Source: Mariniphaga anaerophila
Lineage (GTDB): Bacteria; Bacteroidota; Bacteroidia; Bacteroidales; Prolixibacteraceae
Direction: 5' to 3'
Length of the DNA stretch: 64,000 bases
Assembly: GCF_900129025.1 (NCBI RefSeq)
Contig: NZ_FQUM01000006.1
Coordinates: forward strand, 310,001 to 374,000
The notes under the pieces were generated by a model that was given only the letters and a program-made list of their open reading frames with translations, was not told where the DNA came from and ran no database searches. Position numbers and translations under genes: made by a program. Shown one piece after another: positions 9,398 to 18,009 of the stretch. Positions within the stretch are counted from its first letter, which is position 1, and each line of letters starts with the position of its first letter.

Positions 9398-9411
9398 TTG
9401 ATATATATCAA
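9398..9411. promoter_or_regulatory. Perfect FNR-type operator TTGAT-N4-ATCAA
   Basis: TTGAT, four bases ATAT, ATCAA: an exact match to the FNR/CRP-family consensus palindrome. It begins immediately after the stop codon of the Fnr-like gene and lies 140 bases before the hexahaem cytochrome gene, so it most likely controls the cytochrome operon. Confidence 0.7.
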
Positions 9412-9443
9412 TAAATGCTGTAGATTTTATCAATAGCAACCAA

Positions 9444-9457
9444 TTGATATATCATTA
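9444..9457. promoter_or_regulatory. Second, imperfect FNR-type site
   Basis: TTGAT-ATAT-CATTA has one perfect half-site and repeats the spacer of the perfect site 46 bases upstream. A TAATTTTA element at 9489-9496, one mismatch from the -7 consensus, would place this site near -45 to -50. That promoter assignment is tentative. Confidence 0.4.
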
Positions 9458-9550
9458 GTTGTCCCTTCGGGGCTACATGTTTCCATGCTAATTTTACGCT
9501 ATAAAGTATTTAAACGATTTTATAGTACAAATTACTAAACTGGTCATGTT

Positions 9551-10600
9551 ATGAAATACGTATCTTTTTTAAAACTTATTTGTTTGGGTTTTGTGTTCGC
9601 ACTTCTGGCCACCTCATGTGTAAAGGAAGGCCCCATGGGACCTGCCGGAGCTGACGGCTCCGACGGACAAGACGGGATGGATGGAGAAGACGGGAATGTT
9701 ACATGTTTGGTATGCCACTCGGGAACCAACATGGAGCAGAAGCAGGGACAATTTGCAATGTCAGCCCACAGTGCCGGTGCAATAGCCGTTGATTATGCCG
9801 GAGCACAAGCCCGATGCGCACCCTGTCATTCTCACGAACAATTTGTTCAAACGATGACGCTTGGCAGCGTTGCCGGAAACATAACCAACCCCAGTGCATG
9901 GAAATGCAGTACATGCCACGGCATCCACAAAACATTCGAAGGGGTGGATTACGCCTTACGTGCATCCGACCCGGTAACTGCCAACTTCAATTCTTCTGTA
10001 ACACTGGACATGAAAGGGAACAGTAACCTTTGTGCAGTTTGTCACCAAACCCGCACAGCAGGACCATCTATTACCAACCCTGATTCAGAAACGTTCAGAA
10101 TTACAAACACTCACTGGGGACCACACCACGGACCACAAGCCAATGTTTTAGCCGGCGTTGGGTTTGAAGAGATTCCCGGCTCGGTTCCTTATCCGGACGC
10201 AGGCACTGCCGCACATTTAACACAGGCTTCGTGCACAGGTTGCCACATGGGCGATTTTAACACCGGCCAGGGCGGTCACTCGTTCATTCCGAGTTTAAAA
10301 GCTTGTAACGATTGCCACGGAACTTCTCTCGACGACTACAACTACGGAGGTAAACAAACCCAGGTTCACGGCTTACTTGTTAGTTTAAGAGACAAACTAA
10401 TTGACCTAAGTGTGGTTGCAGGAAGCGACGAAGAAGGTTATCATCCGGTACCGGGGACTTACCCGACACTTTATGCACAGGCTTATTTCAACTGGATTGG
10501 ATTGGAAGAAGATCGCAGCCAGGGAGCACACAATCCAAAATACGTAGTGGCTCTTTTGATGAACACCATCGAAGCTCTTAACAACTACCAGGCAAACTAA
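9551..10600 (+). CDS. Hexahaem c-type cytochrome lipoprotein with collagen-like stalk
   Basis: A 349-residue protein with a lipobox ending at C23 (LLATSC), then seven Gly-x-y triplets at residues 27-47 (GPMGPAGADGSDGQDGMDGE), then six CxxCH haem sites at C52, C89, C119, C161, C228 and C252. It is therefore an outer-membrane or surface lipoprotein whose haem domain is held off the membrane by a short collagen-like linker. Many extra His residues could serve as distal ligands. As first gene of the cytochrome block and behind an FNR site, it is the best candidate for the surface end of an electron chain. I cannot name a closer family. Confidence 0.88.
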   Translation: MKYVSFLKLICLGFVFALLATSCVKEGPMGPAGADGSDGQDGMDGEDGNVTCLVCHSGTNMEQKQGQFAMSAHSAGAIAVDYAGAQARCAPCHSHEQFVQTMTLGSVAGNITNPSAWKCSTCHGIHKTFEGVDYALRASDPVTANFNSSVTLDMKGNSNLCAVCHQTRTAGPSITNPDSETFRITNTHWGPHHGPQANVLAGVGFEEIPGSVPYPDAGTAAHLTQASCTGCHMGDFNTGQGGHSFIPSLKACNDCHGTSLDDYNYGGKQTQVHGLLVSLRDKLIDLSVVAGSDEEGYHPVPGTYPTLYAQAYFNWIGLEEDRSQGAHNPKYVVALLMNTIEALNNYQAN

Positions 10601-10672
10601 AACGCACGCCAACATCGCTTGTTGTAGTTTGCAGAGACCGGTATATGAATGAAAATTCTATAAAAGATAAAG

Positions 10673-11056
10673 ATGAAATTAAAAACATTGTTGTTGATTG
10701 TTGTGGTGGCCATGGCATTTGCAGGATGTAAATACGATTGGATAGTTCCGGAAGAGATTCCTGTTATTGACCCGGATGACCCGTCGCAGACAGTAAGTTT
10801 TTCGGAAGACATACTGCCAATTTTCACCAGTGGAAATAACTGCACGGCCTGCCATAGCGGAAATCAGATGCCCGACTTAAGGGCTGAAAACGCTTACACA
10901 TCGCTCAACAGTACAAGATATATAGACAAAACCACGCCCGAAAACAGCAGAATTTACAATGTTCCCCGCCCCGACGGAAGTCATTACAAAAAACTGACTG
11001 CTGCACAGGCAGCTTTGCTCCTGGCGTGGATACAAAAGGGCGCCGAGAATAACTAA
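10673..11056 (+). CDS. Monohaem c-type cytochrome lipoprotein
   Basis: A 127-residue protein with a lipobox (AFAGC, C19) and one haem site CTACH after a VSFSEDILPIFT segment, a layout common in Bacteroidota haem lipoproteins. The C-terminal AALLLAWIQKGAENN segment is the usual last helix of a small class I cytochrome, but the distal Met ligand is not obvious (a candidate is in GNQMPDL just after the haem site). It lies 72 bases after the hexahaem gene and 11 bases before the barrel gene, so all three are probably co-transcribed. It probably shuttles electrons at a membrane face. Confidence 0.85.
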   Translation: MKLKTLLLIVVVAMAFAGCKYDWIVPEEIPVIDPDDPSQTVSFSEDILPIFTSGNNCTACHSGNQMPDLRAENAYTSLNSTRYIDKTTPENSRIYNVPRPDGSHYKKLTAAQAALLLAWIQKGAENN

Positions 11057-11067
11057 TCGCAATTAAA

Positions 11068-11982
11068 ATGCTAAAGATGAAGAACTACATATTAATGCTG
11101 CTACTTACGGTGATGCCATTTTCCGGAATTTTTGCCCAGGAAGAAGAGGTAAAAGACAAGCCGGTACGAGCACCGTTTGCCAGCGGTTATTTAATAGATA
11201 ACCAAACAACCATGATTCCCATTAAAGGGACATTGGAGTTTGCCATACAGCATAAATTTGGAACCATCGAAAATGGAAAGTCCGACTTCTTCGGAATTTA
11301 TGCACCGGCGGCTAACATCAGACTTGCACTTGACTACGTATTTTTCAAAAATTTTCAGGCAGGGATTGGATTAAGCAAAGAAAGAATGTACACCGACCTG
11401 AATGCCAAATGGACAATTCTGGAGCAAACCCGGGAAAACACCATTCCGGTTGCAGTTGCTTTATACGGAGTAGTTGCCATTGACGGAAGAAACGAAAGTG
11501 CATTTGGCACCGGAAAAACATGGCACTCCGGCGAAGGAAAAACAGAATTCGATTTCAACTTTCCAGACCGGTTATCTTACTTTTCGCAGTTAATTATCGG
11601 CCGGAAATTTAACCACTGGCTTTCGTTGCAAACCGGGGTAAGTTTTACCCACTACAACCTGGTTGACCCTGAGTTTGACCACGACAAAATCGGACTTCAT
11701 TTCAACGGAAGGATAAATTTCTCGCCACAGTCTTCTTTCATATTCAACTACGACGCTCCGCTAAAAATACAACAGATTTCGGAGCAACTGGAAGTGCCGC
11801 CACATCACCAGTCCAACGTTTCTTTTGGTGTTGAAATTGCCACAAGCACCCACGCATTTCAAATATACATGGGCAACTCCAAAGGAATTATTCCACAGGA
11901 TATAATGATGTGGAATTCCAACAAATTCAGTTGGGAAAATTTGGCATTTGGCTTTACAATAACCAGAATCTGGAACTTTTAA
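11068..11982 (+). CDS. DUF5777-like outer-membrane beta-barrel protein
   Basis: A 304-residue protein with a signal peptide (cleavage near FAQEEE, about residue 24) followed by alternating amphipathic strands and a C-terminal aromatic ending (TRIWNF), as expected of an outer-membrane barrel. The sequence resembles the Bacteroidota DUF5777 family, whose members accompany cytochromes and electron-transfer genes; this family call is from memory. It sits between lipoprotein cytochromes and periplasmic ones, the position a pore would take in a porin-cytochrome conduit. An alternative ATG lies three codons downstream. Function is inferred from context. Confidence 0.7.
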   Translation: MLKMKNYILMLLLTVMPFSGIFAQEEEVKDKPVRAPFASGYLIDNQTTMIPIKGTLEFAIQHKFGTIENGKSDFFGIYAPAANIRLALDYVFFKNFQAGIGLSKERMYTDLNAKWTILEQTRENTIPVAVALYGVVAIDGRNESAFGTGKTWHSGEGKTEFDFNFPDRLSYFSQLIIGRKFNHWLSLQTGVSFTHYNLVDPEFDHDKIGLHFNGRINFSPQSSFIFNYDAPLKIQQISEQLEVPPHHQSNVSFGVEIATSTHAFQIYMGNSKGIIPQDIMMWNSNKFSWENLAFGFTITRIWNF

Positions 11983-12007
11983 TGTTTAATCATAAAATTA
12001 ATTTATC

Positions 12008-12436
12008 ATGAAAAAAGGTAAAATTAAATTCTTAACATATCCGCTAGTTGTACTCTTTTCCGGGATTCTCCTGGCTGCTTTTGTTTCGCCGACAGAAAGC
12101 ACCGAAACGCTCGACAACTGGGATATACCGGCGAAGTACAAGGAAATGAAAAACCCGCATGCCGGCGACAAATCGCTTGACCGGGTAGGTAAAATGCTTT
12201 ACGCAAAGCACTGTAAATCGTGCCACGGGAATGTTGGTTTGGGCGATGGTCCAAAAGCAGCCAGCATGACTGCCCACATGATCCCGTTTAACGATGCCAA
12301 ATTCCAGGCGCAAACCGACGGAGAAATTTACTACCAATCGATTATTGGCATGGACGAAATGCCTAATTTCGAGAAAAAAATTCCGGATGAAGAAGATCGT
12401 TGGGCTTTAATAAACTTTGTGAGGTCTTTAAAATAG
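12008..12436 (+). CDS. Periplasmic monohaem cytochrome c
   Basis: A 142-residue class I cytochrome with an N-terminal hydrophobic segment (residues 7-26) that acts as signal or anchor, a haem site in AKHCKSCHG (about 68-76) and a likely distal Met in GMDEMPNF. The C-terminal DRWALINFVRSLK helix is typical of the family. It would carry electrons in the periplasm between the inner-membrane heptahaem/cytochrome b pair downstream and the outer-membrane cytochromes upstream. It lies 25 bases after the barrel gene and is followed by a strong intrinsic terminator. Confidence 0.88.
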   Translation: MKKGKIKFLTYPLVVLFSGILLAAFVSPTESTETLDNWDIPAKYKEMKNPHAGDKSLDRVGKMLYAKHCKSCHGNVGLGDGPKAASMTAHMIPFNDAKFQAQTDGEIYYQSIIGMDEMPNFEKKIPDEEDRWALINFVRSLK

Positions 12437-12452
12437 GTTATAAAATCGAATT

Positions 12453-12485
12453 CTGCTCCGGGAAAGATCTTCCGGGGCAGTTTTT
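12453..12485 (+). terminator. Intrinsic terminator inside cytochrome cluster
   Basis: An 11-bp stem with two G-T pairs (CTGCTCCGGGA with TTCCGGGGCAG), a six-base loop and five T. It ends 15 bases before the heptahaem gene, leaving no room for a separate promoter, so it probably gives partial read-through between the outer and inner modules. Confidence 0.7.
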
Positions 12486-12500
12486 ATAATTCCCTGTGCC

Positions 12501-13481
12501 ATGAGGTTTTTCGTTCGCACACTTTTTTTGCTTTGTTTTTCGGTCATCTTTTGTGCAATCAGTTCACCGGGGCAAAACACTACCGAGCAGAACCAAACCT
12601 GCCTGAAATGCCATGCTTCGCAAACGTACACCCTTTACAACGATTGGACAGAAAAAGAGGAAAAACGGTTGATGAACCCTTTTTATATTCTCGATACTGT
12701 TCAGCTGGCTGGAGGGGTGCATCATGCATTCAACTGCATCGACTGCCACTCAATGGATTACGAAACTTATCCCCACGACAGTGAGTTAAAACTCGAACCC
12801 ATGATGACATGCATTGATTGCCACGGCGGAGACCCAACATACCAGGATTGGCAGTTCGACAGAATTGAAGAAGAATTTCACAAAAGTGTTCACTACGAAA
12901 CTCACGGAGATCAGTTTTCCTGTTCAAAATGTCACAATCAGCATTATTACCGCCCCACTGCCCGAAACAGCAACAGCATCAGGGAAATTGTTAACTACAG
13001 CAACGAAATGTGCCTTTCGTGCCACGATAACATGACAATGTACCAATTGGTTTCTGACAGCACCAAGCCAAAACTGGTAGACGTACACAGCTGGTTGCCC
13101 AATCAGGAGTTGCACTTTAAACGGGTGCGTTGTATCGAATGCCACACAGAGGTGCAGGATTCGTTAATGGTTTCGCATAATATATTAAAGAAAGAACTCG
13201 CCACCAGGAATTGTGTTGAATGTCATTCATCCAATTCAATATTGCAAGCGTCGTTGTATAAATACCAAAACCTGAAAACGCGGTCCGAAGACGGGGAGAA
13301 TTCCCAAAAATCAATATTAGGGCTTTTTACCATTAACCGTTCCAACAAAAATCTCTCAAATACTTACTATGTAATCGGGGCTTCGCGTGTTCCATATCTG
13401 AACACCATATTTGCCATAATTTTCTTTGCGGCTGTTGGAGGAATTGCCGTGCACACAATTTTAAGGATTCTAAAAAAATAG
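12501..13481 (+). CDS. Membrane-anchored heptahaem cytochrome c
   Basis: A 326-residue protein with a signal peptide (about 1-25), seven CxxCH sites at C34, C79, C104, C141, C171, C211 and C238, and one C-terminal transmembrane helix (about 298-323). It resembles cytochrome c3/NapC-like multihaem electron carriers. The cytochrome b gene follows after only 4 bases, so the two probably form a quinol-oxidising membrane complex that passes electrons to the periplasm. No catalytic reductase motif was seen. The exact partner and family are not certain. Confidence 0.88.
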   Translation: MRFFVRTLFLLCFSVIFCAISSPGQNTTEQNQTCLKCHASQTYTLYNDWTEKEEKRLMNPFYILDTVQLAGGVHHAFNCIDCHSMDYETYPHDSELKLEPMMTCIDCHGGDPTYQDWQFDRIEEEFHKSVHYETHGDQFSCSKCHNQHYYRPTARNSNSIREIVNYSNEMCLSCHDNMTMYQLVSDSTKPKLVDVHSWLPNQELHFKRVRCIECHTEVQDSLMVSHNILKKELATRNCVECHSSNSILQASLYKYQNLKTRSEDGENSQKSILGLFTINRSNKNLSNTYYVIGASRVPYLNTIFAIIFFAAVGGIAVHTILRILKK

Positions 13482-13485
13482 TGTT

Positions 13486-14103
13486 ATGGAGAACGGGAAA
13501 AAACTTTATCTGTATCCTTTATGGTTGAGAATATGGCACGGAATCAATGCCCTGGGAATTCTTGTGTTAATCTTTTCAGGCATCAGTTTACACTATTCGA
13601 CAAGAGGAGCTCTCTTGCTGAGATTCGACATTGCCATTGCAGTTCATAACATTGCTGGAGTTATTATAACATTCAATTATTTCATTTTTATTTTGGGAAA
13701 CATTCTCACGAAAAACGGGCAACACTACCGTGTTAAAGTACAGGGATTGCCCAAAAGGTTAATGAAACAAATTTTGTACTACACCTCCGGAATGTTTAAA
13801 GGAGAAAGTTCGCCCTACCCGGTTACCGAAAAAAGAAAGTTTAATCCGCTTCAGAAATACTCCTACATTTTTGTGATGTACATTTTTTTACCGGCTCTTA
13901 TTGTTACCGGAATTGCACTGCTTTTCCCCGAAATGATAATTGAAAAGGTGTTTCGAATTAGCGGAGTTATGATAACAGCTGTACTACACGGAATATTAGG
14001 ATTCTTCGTTTTTCTCTTTTTACTGATTCACCTGTACGTTGCATCCATGGGAAAACCACCGGGGAAAAATTACAAGAGCATTCTTACCGGCTGGCACTCC
14101 TGA
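13486..14103 (+). CDS. Cytochrome b561-type membrane subunit
   Basis: A 205-residue protein with four hydrophobic helices. The first contains WLRIWHGINALGILVLIFSG, close to the cytochrome b561/thiosulfate-reductase and Ni-Fe hydrogenase cytochrome b pattern, and further His residues occur in HYSTRG, VHNIAG, LHGILG and LIHLY, enough to ligate two haems b. It would take electrons from (or give them to) the quinone pool and exchange them with the heptahaem protein encoded just upstream. It is the last gene of the inner-membrane module. Confidence 0.85.
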   Translation: MENGKKLYLYPLWLRIWHGINALGILVLIFSGISLHYSTRGALLLRFDIAIAVHNIAGVIITFNYFIFILGNILTKNGQHYRVKVQGLPKRLMKQILYYTSGMFKGESSPYPVTEKRKFNPLQKYSYIFVMYIFLPALIVTGIALLFPEMIIEKVFRISGVMITAVLHGILGFFVFLFLLIHLYVASMGKPPGKNYKSILTGWHS

Positions 14104-14271
14104 AAAGGCACAGCAAAACCACACGCTGTTCTTCAGGCATTTTCTAAAGAAAAGCAATCGTTTTTGGAAATCACCCACCCAAAAGCTTTTATCAGCACAT
14201 CTTTATCGACTTTGCCAATTGCTAATCACTACTTTTTACCACAATTTTTCTTCCCGCTTTCCAATCTTGGT

Positions 14272-14279
14272 TATTTTTG
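14272..14279 (+). promoter_or_regulatory. Putative -7 element (TATTTTTG)
   Basis: It lies in the 284-base gap between the cytochrome b gene and the ResB-CcsA gene, 109 bases before the chosen start. Two open frames in this gap have no coding look, so the gap appears to be regulatory and leader sequence. Confidence 0.35.
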
Positions 14280-14387
14280 GAAAGCCGTTTTTCAAATTAT
14301 GATACGAGCATTGCGATATTTGACGAAAACAGATGAACAAAACACTCGTTTCATACGGCACCGTTGAAAACAAATAATCTTAATCAA

Positions 14388-17300
14388 ATGAAAAAATTTG
14401 TCTCTTTTTTGTTCTCCATGCTTTTCACCGGAATTCTGGTAATAATCTTTGCAATAGCCATTGGTTACGCCACATTTATCGAAAACGACTACGGTACGCT
14501 CACCGCCAAAATATTAGTTTACAATTCCCGATGGTTCGAAATACTTTTGGCAATTATTTGCATCAACCTCATCGGAAGCGTATTCGAGAACAAGCTTTTT
14601 AGCCGAAAACGCTGGCCCGGATTTCTGTTCCACATCGCTTTTGTTTTTATTATTATCGGCGCCGGCGTTACCCGTTATTTCGGGTACGAAGGCACCATGC
14701 ACATTCGCGAAGGAGAATCTGCCAGCTTTATAGTTTCCGAAGAAACATACGTTAAAATAACGGCTGACAACGGACAATCAAACGCAGAAAAGGAGGTTGA
14801 GGTAAAATTCTCGCCTTACACTGCAAACCATTTTTCAGAAGAAATAGAGTTGAACGGAAAAGCCATTCGCGTAAAAAATTTGCAGTATGTTCCTTCAGCA
14901 GCCGAAACCGTGGTTCCCGATCCCAACGGAGAGCCAATTGTCTCGCTCATGGCCGTGGGGCAAGGAATGCAGCGGACAGATTTCAATCTAAAAAGCGGAG
15001 ACAACAAAACAGCATTTGGAAAAATCATTGGCTTTAACATGCCGGACAACGCCACGGACATCAACTTAAAAATTGAACAGGGGAACTTATATTTTGTCGC
15101 TTCTGATTCAGTTTTTATAATGGGCATGAATGGCGAAAAAGCAGCATCCATCCCTCCGGAAACTGAACACCAAATGAACACACAAACCGTGTACTCAAGC
15201 GGCAACATGCACTTTGCCGTAAAACAGTTTTTTCAGCACGCAACTACCCGGCTGGCCTACTCGCCTCCGCAACAAGGAGGTTCAACCAGCGACGCCATTC
15301 AAACTGAAATTACAGTAGGAAACCAATCAAAAACACTGGCAGTTTACGGCACAAAAGGAGTAGTTGGGAAAAGCTACACTACTACTATTAACGGCACAGA
15401 AGTAACTGTTTCTTTCGGCTCAAAAAAAATTGAGCTTCCGTTTTCCATTTATTTAACCGATTTTCAATTGGAAAGATATCCGGGGTCCAACAGCCCGTCG
15501 TCTTACGCCAGCGAAGTTGTACTAAAAGACGGTGCCACGAAAAAGCCCTTCCGCATATTCATGAACAATATATTGAAATACCAGGGTTATCGTTTTTTCC
15601 AGTCATCGTACGACACCGATGAAAAAGGCACAATTCTCTCAGTAAACAGCGACGCCTGGGGAACGTCAATAACCTATTTCGGCTACCTGATTATGGCCAT
15701 TGGAATGATTCTCACGCTGTTCAACAAAAACAGCCGTTTTATGAAACTCATCAGAGCATCTGCCAGGCTAAGCAACGAGCGGAAAAAACTGTTTGCGGTT
15801 ATTATTTTCGGAGTTCTTTTTTCGTCGGTAAATGCAGATGCGCAAAACATAATACCACTTAATAAGAAGCATGTTTCGGAATTTGAAGAGTTGTTGCTGC
15901 AAAGCACCAAAGGGCGGACTGAGCCAACAGCAACACTGGCTTCGGAAATTCTGCGCAAAGTGGCCAAAAAGAATAAATGGGAACGTATGTCGGCATCAGA
16001 AGTATTCCTTTCGATGCAATCCAATCCGGAGCAGTGGAAAAGTGTCGCCATAATAAAAGTTGCCAATCCGGAATTAAAGAAAATGCTGGATGTTACGGGA
16101 GACTACACATCATTTAACAACATTGTTTTACCGCGCGAAAAAGGAGGATACCGGCTGAATGCAGCGGTTTCAAAAGCATTTTCAAAGAAAAGCAGTGAGC
16201 GCGACAAACTCGACAAGGAAATTATTAATGTGGACGAACGCGTAAACATTCTTTTCAATGTTTTCTCGGGAAACTTTTTTACCGTTTTTCCGGTACCGAA
16301 TCACGAGAATCAAAAATGGGTGACTGCAAACGATGCTGAAGCGCTTGAAGAAAATGCGGTTTTTGCAGCACAGGCCACCCGGAATTACCTGGGCGCTGTT
16401 GCTGCCTACGACTGGGGAACAGCCTCACAGATTCTGGACCAAATAAAAGACTACCAACAAAAAGAGGGCGCCCGGATCATTCCTTCATCATCAAAAATCA
16501 AACTCGAAATTCTGTACCATAAATGGGATGTTTTCGGGAAGCTTTCGAAAATATTATTAACGGCCGGCCTGGTTTTACTACTACTACAACTTTACACCAT
16601 TTTCAACCCAAGAACGAAAATGGCAACACTAAAAAAAGTTGGCTTCATTTTTATACTGCTGCTGTTCGCTGTTGAGACGGCAGGATTGGCTGTGCGCTGG
16701 TACATTTCGGGACACGCCCCGTGGAGTAATGGTTACGAGTCGATGGTATTTGTAAGCTGGGCCACTTTATTGTCGGGGATTATTTTTGTGCGCCGCTCCG
16801 AAATAACACTGTCGCTGACGACTCTGCTTGCCGGGCTAACACTATTAGTTGCCGGCTTTAGCTGGATGAGTCCGGAAATAACCAACCTTGTACCGGTTTT
16901 AAAGTCGTACTGGCTCATTGTTCACGTTGCTATTATTATGGCCAGTTATGGTTTTCTGGGAATTGGTGCGATGCTTGGCTTGCTGAACCTGTTGCTGATA
17001 ATTTTCAGAAACAAAAAAAATAAGAAACGGGTGAATCACACAATTAAAGAGTTGGTGGTAATCATTCATATTTCGCTTATTCTCGGCATTTTTATGTTAA
17101 CGGCCGGCTCGTTTATCGGAGGTATCTGGGCTAACGAAAGCTGGGGTCGTTACTGGGGATGGGATCCGAAAGAGACTTGGGCAATGGTTACCATACTGGC
17201 TTACACATTTATTGTTCATATGCACAAAATACCCGGGTTTAAAGGGAGCTATGCCGTTAGCGCTGCATCGCTGGTTGGCTTTGGCTCTGTTCTAATGACC

Positions 17301-17465
17301 TATTTTGGTGTAAACTACTACCTCTCCGGACTGCACTCCTATGCGCAGGGCGAGCCTGCTCCAATTCCTGCAGGAGTGTACGTTGCCATAGTAGCGGTAA
17401 TAATGTTGGTAATAATTGCTTTCGTATCAGACAAAAAAGAAAAGCAAGAAGAAATTGTAATATAA
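14388..17465 (+). CDS. Cytochrome c biogenesis ResB-CcsA fusion
   Basis: A 1025-residue membrane protein that delivers haem across the inner membrane and attaches it to CxxCH apocytochromes (system II). The N-terminal part is ResB-like, with paired helices near residues 1-110 and a large periplasmic domain; the C-terminal part is CcsA-like, with the haem-handling WWD signature as WGRYWGWDPKETWAM (about residues 921-935) and conserved His in HVAIIM and GLHSYAQG. I start at the ATG at 14388 rather than the upstream TTG at 14364, because MKKFVSFLFSMLFTG begins directly at the first helix. It serves the 15 haem sites encoded next to it. Confidence 0.92.
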   Translation: MKKFVSFLFSMLFTGILVIIFAIAIGYATFIENDYGTLTAKILVYNSRWFEILLAIICINLIGSVFENKLFSRKRWPGFLFHIAFVFIIIGAGVTRYFGYEGTMHIREGESASFIVSEETYVKITADNGQSNAEKEVEVKFSPYTANHFSEEIELNGKAIRVKNLQYVPSAAETVVPDPNGEPIVSLMAVGQGMQRTDFNLKSGDNKTAFGKIIGFNMPDNATDINLKIEQGNLYFVASDSVFIMGMNGEKAASIPPETEHQMNTQTVYSSGNMHFAVKQFFQHATTRLAYSPPQQGGSTSDAIQTEITVGNQSKTLAVYGTKGVVGKSYTTTINGTEVTVSFGSKKIELPFSIYLTDFQLERYPGSNSPSSYASEVVLKDGATKKPFRIFMNNILKYQGYRFFQSSYDTDEKGTILSVNSDAWGTSITYFGYLIMAIGMILTLFNKNSRFMKLIRASARLSNERKKLFAVIIFGVLFSSVNADAQNIIPLNKKHVSEFEELLLQSTKGRTEPTATLASEILRKVAKKNKWERMSASEVFLSMQSNPEQWKSVAIIKVANPELKKMLDVTGDYTSFNNIVLPREKGGYRLNAAVSKAFSKKSSERDKLDKEIINVDERVNILFNVFSGNFFTVFPVPNHENQKWVTANDAEALEENAVFAAQATRNYLGAVAAYDWGTASQILDQIKDYQQKEGARIIPSSSKIKLEILYHKWDVFGKLSKILLTAGLVLLLLQLYTIFNPRTKMATLKKVGFIFILLLFAVETAGLAVRWYISGHAPWSNGYESMVFVSWATLLSGIIFVRRSEITLSLTTLLAGLTLLVAGFSWMSPEITNLVPVLKSYWLIVHVAIIMASYGFLGIGAMLGLLNLLLIIFRNKKNKKRVNHTIKELVVIIHISLILGIFMLTAGSFIGGIWANESWGRYWGWDPKETWAMVTILAYTFIVHMHKIPGFKGSYAVSAASLVGFGSVLMTYFGVNYYLSGLHSYAQGEPAPIPAGVYVAIVAVIMLVIIAFVSDKKEKQEEIVI

Positions 17466-17529
17466 AACATAATTTGGGAACAAGTCTGGCAATTACAAGC
17501 AACCGGGTAAATCTGAAAAAACAAAAAGA

Positions 17530-18009
17530 ATGAAGCTGATCAAAAATTATGTTATTGAATCTTCCACCGGAATAAACGCGGCTCCCGACAAAATCTGGAA
17601 GTTTTTTCACAATCTTGAAAGCAACTATAAAACATGGGCTCCGGAAGAGCATCACTATTTCCGCTGGACAAAAGGAGAACCATTAACCCGGGGTGCGAAG
17701 TTCGACTCGCTGGAGATTGTTGACGGGCATAAAACAAGAATTAAAGGAGCATGCATAGAAAGCGTAAAAAATAAAAAAATTACATTTAAGCCTGCATGGC
17801 CAACGTCAATCATGTGTACGAAGCTCGAATGGATTATTAAACCGCGGGAAGAGAAAACTCTTTTTGTTGCAAAAACGCATTATAAATTCGGCAAGCTTTT
17901 TCTGGTATTGAGAAAAGGCACCGTCAAAAAAATTTTTGAGACGACCCAAAAACACATGAATAGAGAAGGCCTCAATCTGAAAAAGATAATGGAGCCGAAT
18001 TATACATGA
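17530..18009 (+). CDS. SRPBCC (START-like) domain protein
   Basis: A 159-residue soluble protein with the helix-grip pattern of the polyketide-cyclase/START superfamily: an opening INAAPDKIWKFFHNLESNYKTWAPEEH segment typical of these folds, a central run of beta strands and a closing helix. Such proteins bind hydrophobic ligands in a cavity, but no ligand can be read from the sequence. It lies 64 bases after the cytochrome biogenesis gene on the same strand; a functional link is not shown. It is followed by 257 bases in which I see no gene. Confidence 0.75.
   Translation: MKLIKNYVIESSTGINAAPDKIWKFFHNLESNYKTWAPEEHHYFRWTKGEPLTRGAKFDSLEIVDGHKTRIKGACIESVKNKKITFKPAWPTSIMCTKLEWIIKPREEKTLFVAKTHYKFGKLFLVLRKGTVKKIFETTQKHMNREGLNLKKIMEPNYT

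Noticed and set aside
9551-14103. Nitrite or sulfur reductase operon
   Set aside because: No NrfA-like CxxCK site, no molybdopterin subunit and no siroheme protein is encoded; the cytochromes lack a catalytic partner in the window.
14039-14367. Two overlapping frames between cytochrome b and ResB-CcsA
   Set aside because: Low-complexity, no plausible start signal; interpreted as leader and promoter region.
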